From an uncultured Tissierellia bacterium (GTDB lineage Bacteria; Bacillota; Clostridia; Tissierellales; Peptoniphilaceae): a stretch of DNA of 17,469 nt. How positions within the stretch are numbered: position 1 is the first letter of the stretch; each line of letters opens with the position of its first letter. Both the position numbers and the translations under genes were made by a program. Shown piece after piece: positions 1 through 7,933 of the stretch. Under the pieces are notes generated by a model that made no database searches, was not told where the DNA came from, and saw only the letters and a list, made by a program, of their open reading frames with translations. The DNA lies in assembly GCA_947253765.1 (NCBI GenBank), contig CAMYAK010000016.1, positions 1 to 17,469 of the forward strand, read 5' to 3'.

Positions 1-2066
1 AAAAACCAATCACATGGACAGTAGCACCAGGAACAGCAATAACAAAAGCAGCTGATATTGTAGGAAATGCAACAAAGACTGATGCGAACAACAATACACC
101 AACTGCACAGGTAATAACGGTAGAGAAGAATGGAACACCGGAAGCAAAAGACGGAATATCCAACAAAGACACTTTACCGGATGGAACAACATACAGCTGG
201 AAAAATAATGAAACACCTGATACAGGAACAACCGGAGATAAGACGGGAACAGTAGTTGTAACTTATCCTGACGGATCGAAAGATGAAGTTGAAGTTACAG
301 TAAAAGTAACTGAAAAAGCAACACCTGTAGAAAAAGATGCAGATAAATATGATCCAAAAGTAACACCAATTACAAAAGAAAATGGTGTTGCTACAACAGA
401 GGATGAAGTTAAGGGAGCAGTGACTGTTCCGGATTATCCTACAGGCGGAAAACAGCCGACAGTATCAGTAGATGATGCAAGTAAGCTGCCTGATGGAAAA
501 ACAGCAGGCACGTTTGATCTTCCTGTAACTATAACCTATCCTGATGGATCCAAAGATCATGCAACAGTTCAAGTCAAGGTCAAGGAAAAAACAGGAACTC
601 AAGCGAGTGAGATCACTCCTATCATTCCTTCAAAGACTCCTGTTGATGATAAAACTAAATTGACCAACGAAGAAAAAGATAAAGTCAAGAAGGCTGTTGA
701 AGACGCCAACAAAGACAATTTCCCAAAACCTGAACAAGAACAAGATAAGACCAAAGTGGAAGTTGGGGATGATGGATCAGCAACTATAACTTATCCTGAC
801 GGATCACAAGAAGTAATCCCGGGATCTGATCTTGTAAGAGAGAAGACAAAAGTTGACGGTCAGCCTAAACCTGTAGATCCTACAGATAAAAAACAGGGTA
901 CAGGAGTTGTTGTAACTAATCCGGACGATGGCACAAAAGTTACGGCTAAGGATGAAGATGGAAATAAAGTTCCTGTGAAAATCAATCCAAATACCGGAGA
1001 AATAGAAGTAACGCCGGGAACAAAGGTAGATGGACCAATCACAGTAACAGTAACTGATCCGGATTTACAGAACGGTAAGGAAGTAATTACAGTCCCGGTA
1101 AAGGGTCATGAAAAAGGCGTTGACGACAACAATTCCGACAATAACGGTGGAAATAATAATGTAGTTCCACCGCAGAAGCCGACTGTTGAAGAGAGAATTG
1201 GCGGTAAAGACAGGATTGACACAGCCATTGAGATCTCCAAGAAATACTACTCATATGCTGACAATGTCATTATCGCAAGATCTGACGATTTCCCGGATGC
1301 TCTTACAGCAAGTGTTCTTGCAAAAGCACTCAACGCACCTATACTGCTCACAAATCCCGGAGCACTTGATAGCCGCGTAAAGGCCGAGATTGAAAGACTT
1401 GGAGCAAAGAATGTCTATATTATAGGCAAAGAGAATGCCATATCAATGAACACCAAGGGCCAGCTCAAGGCACTAGGAAAAGTCGAGAGGATTGGCGGAA
1501 GCGACAGGTATGAAACATCGGCTATGGTTGCAAGGAAAGTTGTAAGCCTTGTCGGAAATAAGGGAATTGCGGTAATAGCAACAGGAGAGAATTTCGCAGA
1601 CGCCTTGTCAATGAGCCCATTTGCAGCAAAGAACGGATATCCGATTCTTCTGGTAAGCCACAATAAGGTCACGGGAGTTATTGAAAAAGCAATAAAAGAT
1701 CTTGGAATTAAGAGTGTCTATATTGCCGGAAGGGAAATGGCGGTTTCCTACAAAGTTCAGAAGGCATTGCCCAAGCTAATCGAAAGAGTTGGCGGAACTG
1801 ACAGATATGAGACATCAGCAAAGATAGCAGACATGTTCTTCACAAACGCAAAAGAGGCCTTTATGGCTTCAGGCCAGGTCTTCGCGGATGCCCTCGTTAT
1901 AGGACCGGTTGCCGCAATGAAGAATGTTCCCGTTCTCCTGACTCAGAAGAACTCACTTCCCAAGGCAATCAAGGCCGTTATCGACAGGTGCCACTTCGAG
2001 AAGATCACCATCGTCGGTCTTCAGAATGCCGTTTCTAAAGAAGTAATTGAAGCTATAAATAAGTAA
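1..2066 (+). CDS. Surface protein with Rib-like modules and three CWB2 cell-wall-binding repeats (5' end missing)
   Basis: The reading frame (codons starting at position 3) is open to the left edge, so 687 C-terminal residues are visible and the start lies outside the window. The N-terminal visible part is Thr/Lys/Asp-rich and has modules ending in TYPDGSKD-type strands (near nt 261, 534 and 789), as in Rib/alpha-like and related Ig-like surface repeats. An Asn/Asp-rich linker (about nt 1120-1165) leads into three repeats of about 98 residues. Each opens with a Gly-Gly-x-Asp-Arg motif (RIGGKDRIDTA, RIGGSDRYETS, RVGGTDRYETS) and contains FADAL-like and VYIIG/VYIAG-like segments: the CWB2 (cell wall binding repeat 2) family. 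In other clostridia three CWB2 repeats hold proteins non-covalently on a secondary wall polymer, so this is probably a wall-anchored stalk or adhesin. There is no LPXTG motif at the C-terminus. A terminator follows the stop. The ligand and true length are unknown. Confidence 0.9.
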   Translation, partial: KPITWTVAPGTAITKAADIVGNATKTDANNNTPTAQVITVEKNGTPEAKDGISNKDTLPDGTTYSWKNNETPDTGTTGDKTGTVVVTYPDGSKDEVEVTVKVTEKATPVEKDADKYDPKVTPITKENGVATTEDEVKGAVTVPDYPTGGKQPTVSVDDASKLPDGKTAGTFDLPVTITYPDGSKDHATVQVKVKEKTGTQASEITPIIPSKTPVDDKTKLTNEEKDKVKKAVEDANKDNFPKPEQEQDKTKVEVGDDGSATITYPDGSQEVIPGSDLVREKTKVDGQPKPVDPTDKKQGTGVVVTNPDDGTKVTAKDEDGNKVPVKINPNTGEIEVTPGTKVDGPITVTVTDPDLQNGKEVITVPVKGHEKGVDDNNSDNNGGNNNVVPPQKPTVEERIGGKDRIDTAIEISKKYYSYADNVIIARSDDFPDALTASVLAKALNAPILLTNPGALDSRVKAEIERLGAKNVYIIGKENAISMNTKGQLKALGKVERIGGSDRYETSAMVARKVVSLVGNKGIAVIATGENFADALSMSPFAAKNGYPILLVSHNKVTGVIEKAIKDLGIKSVYIAGREMAVSYKVQKALPKLIERVGGTDRYETSAKIADMFFTNAKEAFMASGQVFADALVIGPVAAMKNVPVLLTQKNSLPKAIKAVIDRCHFEKITIVGLQNAVSKEVIEAINK
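261..805 (+). repeat. Rib-like module repeats at DNA level
   Basis: The 17-mer acttatcctgacggatc occurs exactly at 261-277 and 789-805. A version with two differences lies at 534-550. All three are in the same frame and encode the TYPDGS strand of successive surface-protein modules. The spacing is irregular (273 and 255 nt), so these are diverged modules rather than perfect tandem copies. Confidence 0.7.
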
Positions 2067-2095
2067 TAGCATATAAAATTTAAGCAAGTTGGTTT

Positions 2096-2131
2096 GCCCC
2101 GGAAGAGTATTTTCCGGGGCAGCCTTTTTTT
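2096..2131 (+). terminator. Rho-independent terminator of the surface-protein gene
   Basis: A perfect 9-bp GC-rich stem (GCCCCGGAA / TTCCGGGGC at 2096-2104 and 2112-2120) has a 7-nt loop and is followed within 4 nt by a run of seven T. It starts about 30 nt after the stop of the CWB2 protein. Confidence 0.93.
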
Positions 2132-2267
2132 GTGCATACACTTTCTCAACTCATAACTCCAGGGGCTAGTCCTCTCCATCTCATTTAGTTCTATTCAGTA
2201 TTAAAAGGCCTCAAAGCGTTCCAATAACTTGATTTGAGTGGATTTCAACTTTCTCCCATGCTAAGCT

Positions 2268-2290
2268 TTTCTTAACAATCGATTAAGAAA
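2268..2290. repeat. Inverted repeat upstream of the Rpn-family gene
   Basis: Perfect 8-bp arms TTTCTTAA / TTAAGAAA (2268-2275 and 2283-2290) are separated by 7 nt. No T-run follows, so it is not an obvious terminator. It sits about 70 nt before the TTG start of the nuclease-transposase gene and could be an operator or an mRNA leader hairpin. The rest of 2132-2357 shows no gene. Confidence 0.5.
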
Positions 2291-2357
2291 TATTTCAGCC
2301 CAACAATATTTAAACTCCGGCTAAAGAATTTTATCTAAAGCATATAAGGAGGAAAAC

Positions 2358-3308
2358 TTGACCAAAGCCACTGTAACAAACCATAAAGAAGGAAAGAATA
2401 AACCTAAAAAGGATCATGCCCTTAAAATCTTTCTAAAAAGATCTAACAATTTTGCGGCAATATTTAACACTTTTGTTCCGGATCTTCCGCAGATTGATCC
2501 AAGTGAATTGAGCGAGTATGACACAGCTTCTCAGTTTAAGCTCACAGACAGTGCAGGGAATACCATAACCAAAGAGCTACTCCGTGATATAATCAAGAAA
2601 ACGGATGGTAATATCTTAAGCCTATATGGAATAGAGAATCAGACAGAAGTAGACTATTCAATGCCCTTAAGAGTTTTAATGTATGACGGGGCAGCAATGA
2701 TTCAGCAGAAATATAGCTGGGAAGAAAAATCATTAATGCCTGTAATTACTCTGGTCCTATACTTCGGAGAGAGAAAGTGGACAGGACCTAAGAGCATACT
2801 TGAGATGACCAAACTGCCTAAAGAGCAGTGGAAAAACTATGAGAATTATCATATTAGGGTGATAGATGTAAGAAGGCTTAATGAGGAAGAACTTGAAAAG
2901 CTGCCTGACAATATACGATATTTCTTTGAATTCCTGAAGAAGTTGATGAAGCCGAAGGAGTTTAGAGAGTATTTTAAAGATAATGAAGAAGAGATCAGCA
3001 GACTGGATAAAGACACAGCCCTAGCAATAGCGGCATTTTTCGGACAAGAGGTAGCCTTTAATGAGAAAGAAGGGGGTAAGGCCATGTATTCAGGGTTAAA
3101 GAATGTATTTAAAGAGATTGAGAAGGAAAGTAAGAGTCTGGGAATAGAAGAAGGAAAAGCAAAAGGAAAAGCCGAAGGAAGAGCAGAAGGAAGAGCGGAA
3201 GAAAGACTTAACAGCTCAAAGTATTTCAAAGAGCAGATGGAGCTGGCAGGTATGGACAAAGCTAAAATTGAAGAAATATTATTAAATTTTGAAAAAAGCA
3301 ATAGTTGA
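2358..3308 (+). CDS. Rpn family recombination-promoting nuclease / PD-(D/E)XK putative transposase
   Basis: 316 residues from a TTG start. The start is chosen because a strong AAGGAGG lies 4 nt upstream (2347-2353) and the family N-terminus follows (KDHALKIFLK). The PD-(D/E)XK nuclease core is visible as Asp77, then Glu93-x-Gln95 in the motif GIENQTEVDYSMPLRV, typical of the clostridial Rpn-like group. The C-terminal third is charged and helical, with four GKAK/GKAE/GRAE units (residues 266-281) that probably form a coiled coil. Known family members nick or cut DNA and promote RecA-independent recombination, and in E. coli they are linked to phage defence. The natural substrate here is unknown. 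It stands alone as a single gene, ended by the terminator at 3380. Confidence 0.88.
   Translation: MTKATVTNHKEGKNKPKKDHALKIFLKRSNNFAAIFNTFVPDLPQIDPSELSEYDTASQFKLTDSAGNTITKELLRDIIKKTDGNILSLYGIENQTEVDYSMPLRVLMYDGAAMIQQKYSWEEKSLMPVITLVLYFGERKWTGPKSILEMTKLPKEQWKNYENYHIRVIDVRRLNEEELEKLPDNIRYFFEFLKKLMKPKEFREYFKDNEEEISRLDKDTALAIAAFFGQEVAFNEKEGGKAMYSGLKNVFKEIEKESKSLGIEEGKAKGKAEGRAEGRAEERLNSSKYFKEQMELAGMDKAKIEEILLNFEKSNS
3084..3308 (+). CDS. Possible internal translation start giving the Rpn C-terminal fragment (speculative)
   Basis: Within the Rpn gene, in frame, an ATG at 3084 (residue 243) is preceded by AGGGGG at 3071-3076, a fair Shine-Dalgarno match 7 nt before the start codon. Translation here would give a 74-residue protein holding only the helical repeat tail. 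In E. coli Rpn genes an internal start is reported to produce a C-terminal protein that restrains the full nuclease. Whether this applies to the clostridial branch is inference. Confidence 0.3.
   Translation: MYSGLKNVFKEIEKESKSLGIEEGKAKGKAEGRAEGRAEERLNSSKYFKEQMELAGMDKAKIEEILLNFEKSNS
3153..3200 (+). repeat. Four 12-bp tandem units in the Rpn gene
   Basis: Four consecutive in-frame 12-mers of consensus GGAARAGCNRAA lie at 3153, 3165, 3177 and 3189 and encode GKAK-GKAE-GRAE-GRAE. Because the unit is a multiple of three, a gain or loss by slippage would lengthen or shorten the helical tail without breaking the frame. Confidence 0.85.
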
Positions 3309-3379
3309 TAAATTAATCAAGAGTTAATATGGACAGGTACGCGATGGTAAGCATATTTCAGTGTATACATAAAAACAAA

Positions 3380-3425
3380 AACACCGCAATGCAGCGTTTT
3401 CAATGCCTTGCGGTGTTCTTCTTTT
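3380..3425. terminator. Bidirectional terminator between the Rpn gene and tRNA-Ala
   Basis: A perfect 10-bp stem AACACCGCAA / TTGCGGTGTT (3380-3389, 3408-3417) has an 18-nt loop. On the plus strand it is followed by CTTCTTTTT. On the minus strand it is followed by TTTGTTTTTATG. It can therefore end both the nuclease transcript and the tRNA transcript. Confidence 0.88.
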
Positions 3426-3440
3426 TATGAAATCCTGTAA

Positions 3441-3513
<73 letters not shown>

Positions 3514-3526
3514 AAGCGACTTATTA

Positions 3527-3555
3527 AGTATAATTAAATCCGCCCTTTTTGTCAA
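3527..3555 (-). promoter_or_regulatory. Sigma-A promoter of tRNA-Ala
   Basis: On the minus strand, TTGACA (3550-3555), a 17-nt spacer and TATACT (3527-3532) form a near-consensus promoter. The predicted start of transcription falls about 7 nt before the mature tRNA. Confidence 0.92.
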
Positions 3556-3626
3556 ACCCGGAAGCTAAATCACCATAAGACTCTGTGGTATCATTATTAT
3601 AGTAGGCTGGGAAACAGGAGAAAGAT

Positions 3627-4202
3627 ATGAGCGAAGATTATAAATTGATAAGTGAAATGAGGATCAAAAACTTTAAGCCCATACTCATGTCAAATTTCAC
3701 GGCAAAAAATCACTGCACATTGGCCTCGATCACGGCAATATTAGGCTACTATAGGGAAATGGGGATGGCTTCAATCCCTTCCGATATGGGGCAAATTTTT
3801 GCCAGGGTCAATGACATTGCATCAAAAAATTCCTACTACTTTCCCGCACTGGGGACCCCGACCTTCTTCATACCTAAGATCGTAAACAAGGTGTGGAAAT
3901 CCTTCTTTTATAACGGAAAGGCTGTCAATAGGTTATTTTTCCCTGATGAGGAGACCATGGTCAAAGAGTTCGTCGAGGAGTTGGACGCTGAGAGACCCAT
4001 AATACTCTCATTGGCAGACGGAAGGTATAAGAATCACTCGGTAACGGTATATGGCTACCGACTGGTGGAGATTGGGGGAAAGAGGGAATTGATAGGGATA
4101 GTCAATGACAATTGGTCACTTTCGGAGAAATATATCAACATAAGCAAGTTGGGGAAACTCTCAAGCTCACTGTTCATCATGTCTAAACTTGCTCCTTTCT
4201 AG
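3627..4202 (+). CDS. C39-like (papain-fold) cysteine peptidase homologue
   Basis: 191 residues from ATG with AGGAG 7 nt upstream. The likely active-site Cys30 lies in NHCTLASITAILGYY, matching the C39-like pattern in which the Cys begins a helix. His137 lies in KNHSVTVYGY and an Asn/Asp lies in IVNDNW (residues 160-162). Order and spacing fit a papain-like triad. There is no signal peptide or membrane segment and no ABC transporter domain, so it is not a bacteriocin-exporting C39 transporter and would act in the cytosol. The substrate is unknown. It could be an inactive homologue, but the triad looks intact. The YitT gene follows after 100 nt. Confidence 0.7.
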   Translation: MSEDYKLISEMRIKNFKPILMSNFTAKNHCTLASITAILGYYREMGMASIPSDMGQIFARVNDIASKNSYYFPALGTPTFFIPKIVNKVWKSFFYNGKAVNRLFFPDEETMVKEFVEELDAERPIILSLADGRYKNHSVTVYGYRLVEIGGKRELIGIVNDNWSLSEKYINISKLGKLSSSLFIMSKLAPF

Positions 4203-4302
4203 TTAAGTATGTTAAACTTACTATGTATCGCTGATTTTTTCTATAATTGAATAGATCATAAAATGAAGTATTAGCCGGGAAATAAATAGTTATTAAAAAG
4301 AG

Positions 4303-4998
4303 ATGAGCCTTATGTTTAACAAAAACAATAAAAAATCGAATTTAATTGACGCTTTTGCATCGTGGTTGGGGGTAAACTCCTTCGATATCCTGCTGATGGT
4401 AATTGGAAACGCCACCATGGCTTTCAGTCTGGTAAACATACATAATCAGTCAGGGATTACAGAAGGAGGCCTACTTGGGGCTGCCGTTCTGCTGGATAAG
4501 ATGTTCGGCTGGAACCAGGCAATAACTTCCTTCATTATGAACTGCAGCTTCTTCATTTTGGGAGTAGCCATACTGAGGCAGGGCTTTCTTAAAAGGGCGA
4601 TTTTCTCAGCGGCCTGCTATTCAATTTTCTATGAGATATTTCAATTAATCGGACCGGTTTTACCGTCCATGCAGGCCTACCCGATTTTAGCGGCAATAGT
4701 TGGAGGACTCCTCCTGGGATCAGGTTGCGGACTGGTTGTAACAAGGGGGGCGGTAGCCGGTGGAGATGACTGTTATGCAATGATAGTTTCACACTACACA
4801 TCCTTGCCTTTAAGCCAGTCATATTTCTCAAGCGATTTTATTGTACTATTGATCTCATTCCTGGTTTACCTGCCATTTGGCAATGTCATGTGCTCGCTTT
4901 TGACAACCAGCGTTTCATCCTTTGTAATAGGGCAATTTGAGCTTAGACTGCCCAAACCCGGGTTTGAAAAGGCTGAGGGGTCGGAGAGCTTAGCATAA
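4303..4998 (+). CDS. YitT-family (DUF161) membrane protein
   Basis: 231 residues with about five hydrophobic segments. The family signature is visible: NIHNQSGITEGGLLGAAVLL near the first loop, then a Gly-rich stretch (VGGLLLGSGCGLVVTRGAVAGGDD) in the middle. Most YitT proteins end in a soluble DUF2179 domain. Here the chain stops after a short tail, so that domain is absent. The family is widespread in Firmicutes, but its transport or other role is not established. The ribosome binding site is weak; ATG at 4312 is an alternative start nine nt downstream. A TATAAT at 4242-4247 may be its -10 box, but no good -35 is seen. Confidence 0.85.
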   Translation: MSLMFNKNNKKSNLIDAFASWLGVNSFDILLMVIGNATMAFSLVNIHNQSGITEGGLLGAAVLLDKMFGWNQAITSFIMNCSFFILGVAILRQGFLKRAIFSAACYSIFYEIFQLIGPVLPSMQAYPILAAIVGGLLLGSGCGLVVTRGAVAGGDDCYAMIVSHYTSLPLSQSYFSSDFIVLLISFLVYLPFGNVMCSLLTTSVSSFVIGQFELRLPKPGFEKAEGSESLA

Positions 4999-5025
4999 AG
5001 CTTAAATTAATACTTTAAATAACAA

Positions 5026-5055
5026 AAGTCCGGAAGGCTTCAGCCTCCCGGACTT
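5026..5055. terminator. Terminator between convergent genes
   Basis: A long stem AAGTCCGG-a-AGGC / GCCT-c-CCGGACTT has a TTCA loop and one mismatch. On the minus strand it runs into TTTTGTTATTT, serving the DUF1002 gene. On the plus strand the tail is ATTTATT, weaker but usable for the YitT gene. Confidence 0.85.
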
Positions 5056-5075
5056 ATTTATTGGGCTTGTTTGAG

Positions 5076-6044
5076 TTATTTAAAAATACTGGAAATAAGG
5101 TTGCTTATGGCGTTATAAATTGAATTAAAAATGGATTGGAAGATGTTCCAGCCCTTGCTTTTTGTCTCAGGAGAAATCTCATCCCAGGCGCTCTTAACAG
5201 AGTCCATCAGCTTTCCGCCTTCTTTTAGCAGAGTGTTGCCGAAATCCTTTAGAGAATCCTTCTGTTCCTGGGTAAGTTCAAGTTTTGAAAAGTCATTCAT
5301 AAAATTTTCAAGTGAAGATAAATTTTCTTTGCTCAGGATTCCGTTCAGATTGTAATTATTTATGACATTGTTGACTATCTCACCAATCTGGACATTGTTT
5401 ATGGTTCCATTGTTTTCGGCTTTAACTTCACCGATCTTGGCCTTAATTTCAGCAACTGCGGCATTTAAAAGATCATCGGAGTAGCCGTCTTTTCCACGGT
5501 TTTCCTTGGTAATTCTTGATGTAACGTTCAACTCCTCCTGGGCCGCCTTAACATTGGCTTCCGGAAGGGCCCCTGATGTCCCTTGGAAGGCCTTGTAGAC
5601 TCCTGCCAAAGCACCTGAGCCGTCAACTGCCTTTACAGAAGCAACGGTGATATCAACATTACCGGCTCCTGCAGTGATAGCAGCATTTGCATATTGGTGC
5701 TCGGTAATTGATGTTATGGTTTTCGGGGTGGCAATATTTACTTTTACACCCTTGCCCTCATTTGAAGGTTTTATATAAACGGAAGAATAGACCTGGTGGT
5801 AGGGGTAGGCATCGTGGAGCAGGCTGTTCATTTCGCTTATGTTGACCCTCATGGTCAAAGAATCGTCCCCAACGGACAGGAGCTTGGCTGTTTCTTGAAT
5901 TTGATTTTTGGTCAGGCTCTCCCCATAGGCATAGACGGGCTTATCAAAGGAATTTGCAGCCTTAACGGTAGATCCCGAGGGAATTACCAACATTGCCAAT
6001 GCTAATAATAAGGCTCCGATCTTTTTTATTTTTAAATTTATCAT
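5076..6044 (-). CDS. Secreted DUF1002 domain protein
   Basis: 322 residues from an ATG with AGGAGG 6 nt upstream. A clear signal peptide (KIKK, a hydrophobic core, then a likely cleavage after VKA near residue 29) sends it outside the membrane. The mature N-terminus has the DUF1002 pattern (VYAYGESLTKNQIQETAKLLSVG), followed by Ala/Val-rich segments with a GAGNVDITVASV strand. Residues 150-290 are helical and charged. The last 25 residues have spaced Ile/Phe/Trp (from GWNIFQSIF on), an amphipathic pattern that could bind a membrane or a partner. The family has no known function. It is transcribed alone, divergent from the fhs operon. Confidence 0.85.
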   Translation of the reverse strand: MINLKIKKIGALLLALAMLVIPSGSTVKAANSFDKPVYAYGESLTKNQIQETAKLLSVGDDSLTMRVNISEMNSLLHDAYPYHQVYSSVYIKPSNEGKGVKVNIATPKTITSITEHQYANAAITAGAGNVDITVASVKAVDGSGALAGVYKAFQGTSGALPEANVKAAQEELNVTSRITKENRGKDGYSDDLLNAAVAEIKAKIGEVKAENNGTINNVQIGEIVNNVINNYNLNGILSKENLSSLENFMNDFSKLELTQEQKDSLKDFGNTLLKEGGKLMDSVKSAWDEISPETKSKGWNIFQSIFNSIYNAISNLISSIFK

Positions 6045-6109
6045 AGGATCCTCCTAATTGTTCATTTTCTTAAAACATTCTATTTTTCCCATATGTTGAT
6101 TTTATGAAG

Positions 6110-6131
6110 TTGACTCGATAATGTATATAAT
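6110..6131 (+). promoter_or_regulatory. Probable promoter region of fhs-folC
   Basis: A perfect TATAAT is at 6126-6131. The only good -35-like hexamer, TTGACT at 6110-6115, lies 10 nt upstream instead of 17. Other TTGA sequences are further up (6096). The -10 assignment is reasonable. The TTGAC element may be an activator site rather than a -35 box. Confidence 0.5.
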
Positions 6132-6234
6132 TAGTATGTATCTTAATATAGGAGTTGGGACTTTAAACAGATAGGCCCCTTAGCTTAAAACACAGAAAAA
6201 ATACCATTATTTTTGAATCTCGAAAGGAGTTGCA

Positions 6235-7917
6235 ATGAAGACCGACATTGAATTGGCCCTTGAAGCCAAGGCCCTTCCCATAAAAGACCTGGCGGAGAGC
6301 CTGGGAATACCTGAAGATGACCTGAGCTTGTATGGAAATAAAAAGGCCAAGATCTCCCATCGCCTCTTAAAAAAATGGGAAAGCAGGCCAAACGGCAAGA
6401 TGGTCCTGGTTACGGCCATGCATCCGACTCCTTATGGAGAGGGAAAAACCACGGTTTCAGTGGGCTTGGCAGATGGACTTAGGAAAATTGGGGAAAATGC
6501 AATTTTGGCATTAAGAGAACCATCACTTGGACCGGTCTTTGGAATAAAAGGCGGGGCCGCAGGGGGCGGCCGGGCCCAAGTTATTCCGATGGAAGACATA
6601 AACCTTCATTTCACAGGGGATTTCCACGCCATCACGACAGCCAATAACCTCCTATCGGCAATGATTGACAACCACATCCACCAGGGCAATAAACTCAGGA
6701 TAGATCTTAAAAGAATAGTTTGGCAGAGGTGCATGGACATGAACGACCGGTCCTTGAGAAATGTTGTGGTGGGGCTTGGCAATCCTGCAGACGGTCAGGT
6801 CAGGGAGGACCACTTCGATATTACGGCAGCATCCGAGCTTATGGCTATACTTTGCCTATCATCTGACTTAGAGGATTTAAAAAAGCGCCTGGGAGAAATA
6901 GTTGTAGGCTTTAATTATGACAAGGAACCCGTAAAAGTTCGGGACCTTCAAGCAGAAGGGGCTATGACCCTCATCCTGAAAGAGGCCATGGATCCCAACC
7001 TGGTCCAGACAATGGAAAACACCCCTGCCCTGGTTCATGGCGGGCCCTTTGCAAATATAGCCCATGGCTGCAACACAATAGTAGCAACAAAACTTGCCAT
7101 GAAGCTCGCAGATTACACTATCACAGAGGCGGGATTCGGATCGGACCTTGGGGCTGAGAAGTTTTTTGATATAAAATGCCGCATGGCCGGAATAAGACCC
7201 GATGCCGTAGTTATTGTTGCGACGATCAGGGCCTTGGAGCACCAGGGAGGTCGCGAGGTTAAGAAAGATTATGATCTTGAAGAACTTCTGAAATTTGAGC
7301 AAAAGGGTCTTCCAAACCTTTACCGCCATATTGACAACATCCAAGATGTTTACGGCCTGCCTGTTGTTGTTGCTATAAATAAGTTCATAACAGACAGCCG
7401 GGATGAGATTGATCTTTTGGAAAGGGCTTTGGAAAAGAAGGGGATAAAATATGCCCTGGCCGAAGGTTGGGAAAAGGGGGGCGCAGGAATGACCGACCTT
7501 GCAAAAGAAGTTTTGGATGTATGCAATAAAGAGGATAAAAAAGACTTTCGATTTGCCTATGACCTTGACAAGGGCCTTAAGGATAAGGCTGTGGAATTGG
7601 CCAAAAAGATTTACCACGCTGACAATGTGGAGTTCAGCAGAGAGGCCTTGGCTGCAATAAAGAGGTTGGAAAAATTCGGCTACGGCCAGTTGCCGATATG
7701 CATGGCCAAAACCCAATATTCATTCAGCGACAATGAGAAGCTTTTAAATGCTCCGGAACACTTTGATATAAGCATAAGGCAGGTAAAATTATCAGCCGGA
7801 GCCGGATTTGTTGTAATGCTGACAGGGGCCATAATGACCATGCCGGGCCTACCCAAGGTGCCTGCTGCAGTCAATATGGACATAAAAGAGGACGGCACGA
7901 TACTTGGCCTATTCTAG
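6235..7917 (+). CDS. fhs: Formate--tetrahydrofolate ligase
   Basis: 560 residues, close to the family's usual 556. It joins formate to tetrahydrofolate using ATP, giving 10-formyl-THF in the cytosol for purine and formyl-Met synthesis or for acetogenic and glycine-linked one-carbon flow. The family N-terminus (DIELALEAKALPI) is followed by the P-loop TPYGEGKTT (residues 65-73). Further family blocks include EPSLGPVFGIKGGAAGGG, FTGDFHAITTANNLL, GFGSDLGAEKFFDIKCR and the C-terminal MPGLPKVPAA. The start has AAAGGAG 5 nt upstream. folC follows after 16 nt, so the two are probably one operon. Confidence 0.98.
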   Translation: MKTDIELALEAKALPIKDLAESLGIPEDDLSLYGNKKAKISHRLLKKWESRPNGKMVLVTAMHPTPYGEGKTTVSVGLADGLRKIGENAILALREPSLGPVFGIKGGAAGGGRAQVIPMEDINLHFTGDFHAITTANNLLSAMIDNHIHQGNKLRIDLKRIVWQRCMDMNDRSLRNVVVGLGNPADGQVREDHFDITAASELMAILCLSSDLEDLKKRLGEIVVGFNYDKEPVKVRDLQAEGAMTLILKEAMDPNLVQTMENTPALVHGGPFANIAHGCNTIVATKLAMKLADYTITEAGFGSDLGAEKFFDIKCRMAGIRPDAVVIVATIRALEHQGGREVKKDYDLEELLKFEQKGLPNLYRHIDNIQDVYGLPVVVAINKFITDSRDEIDLLERALEKKGIKYALAEGWEKGGAGMTDLAKEVLDVCNKEDKKDFRFAYDLDKGLKDKAVELAKKIYHADNVEFSREALAAIKRLEKFGYGQLPICMAKTQYSFSDNEKLLNAPEHFDISIRQVKLSAGAGFVVMLTGAIMTMPGLPKVPAAVNMDIKEDGTILGLF

Positions 7918-7933
7918 TAAATAAGAGGACTAA

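Noticed and set aside
1..1120. Repeat-rich DNA that might suggest a CRISPR array
   Set aside because: The repeats are in-frame protein modules, imperfect and irregularly spaced; no array of identical repeats with unique spacers exists in the window.
2849..3301. 150-codon open frame on the minus strand
   Set aside because: Antisense to the Rpn gene; its Ser/Leu-rich sequence mirrors the Lys/Glu/Ala repeat codons on the other strand.
6877..7716. 279-codon open frame on the minus strand
   Set aside because: Fully antisense to the conserved fhs coding sequence, with no ribosome binding site or family-like protein sequence; it is a by-product of codon use.
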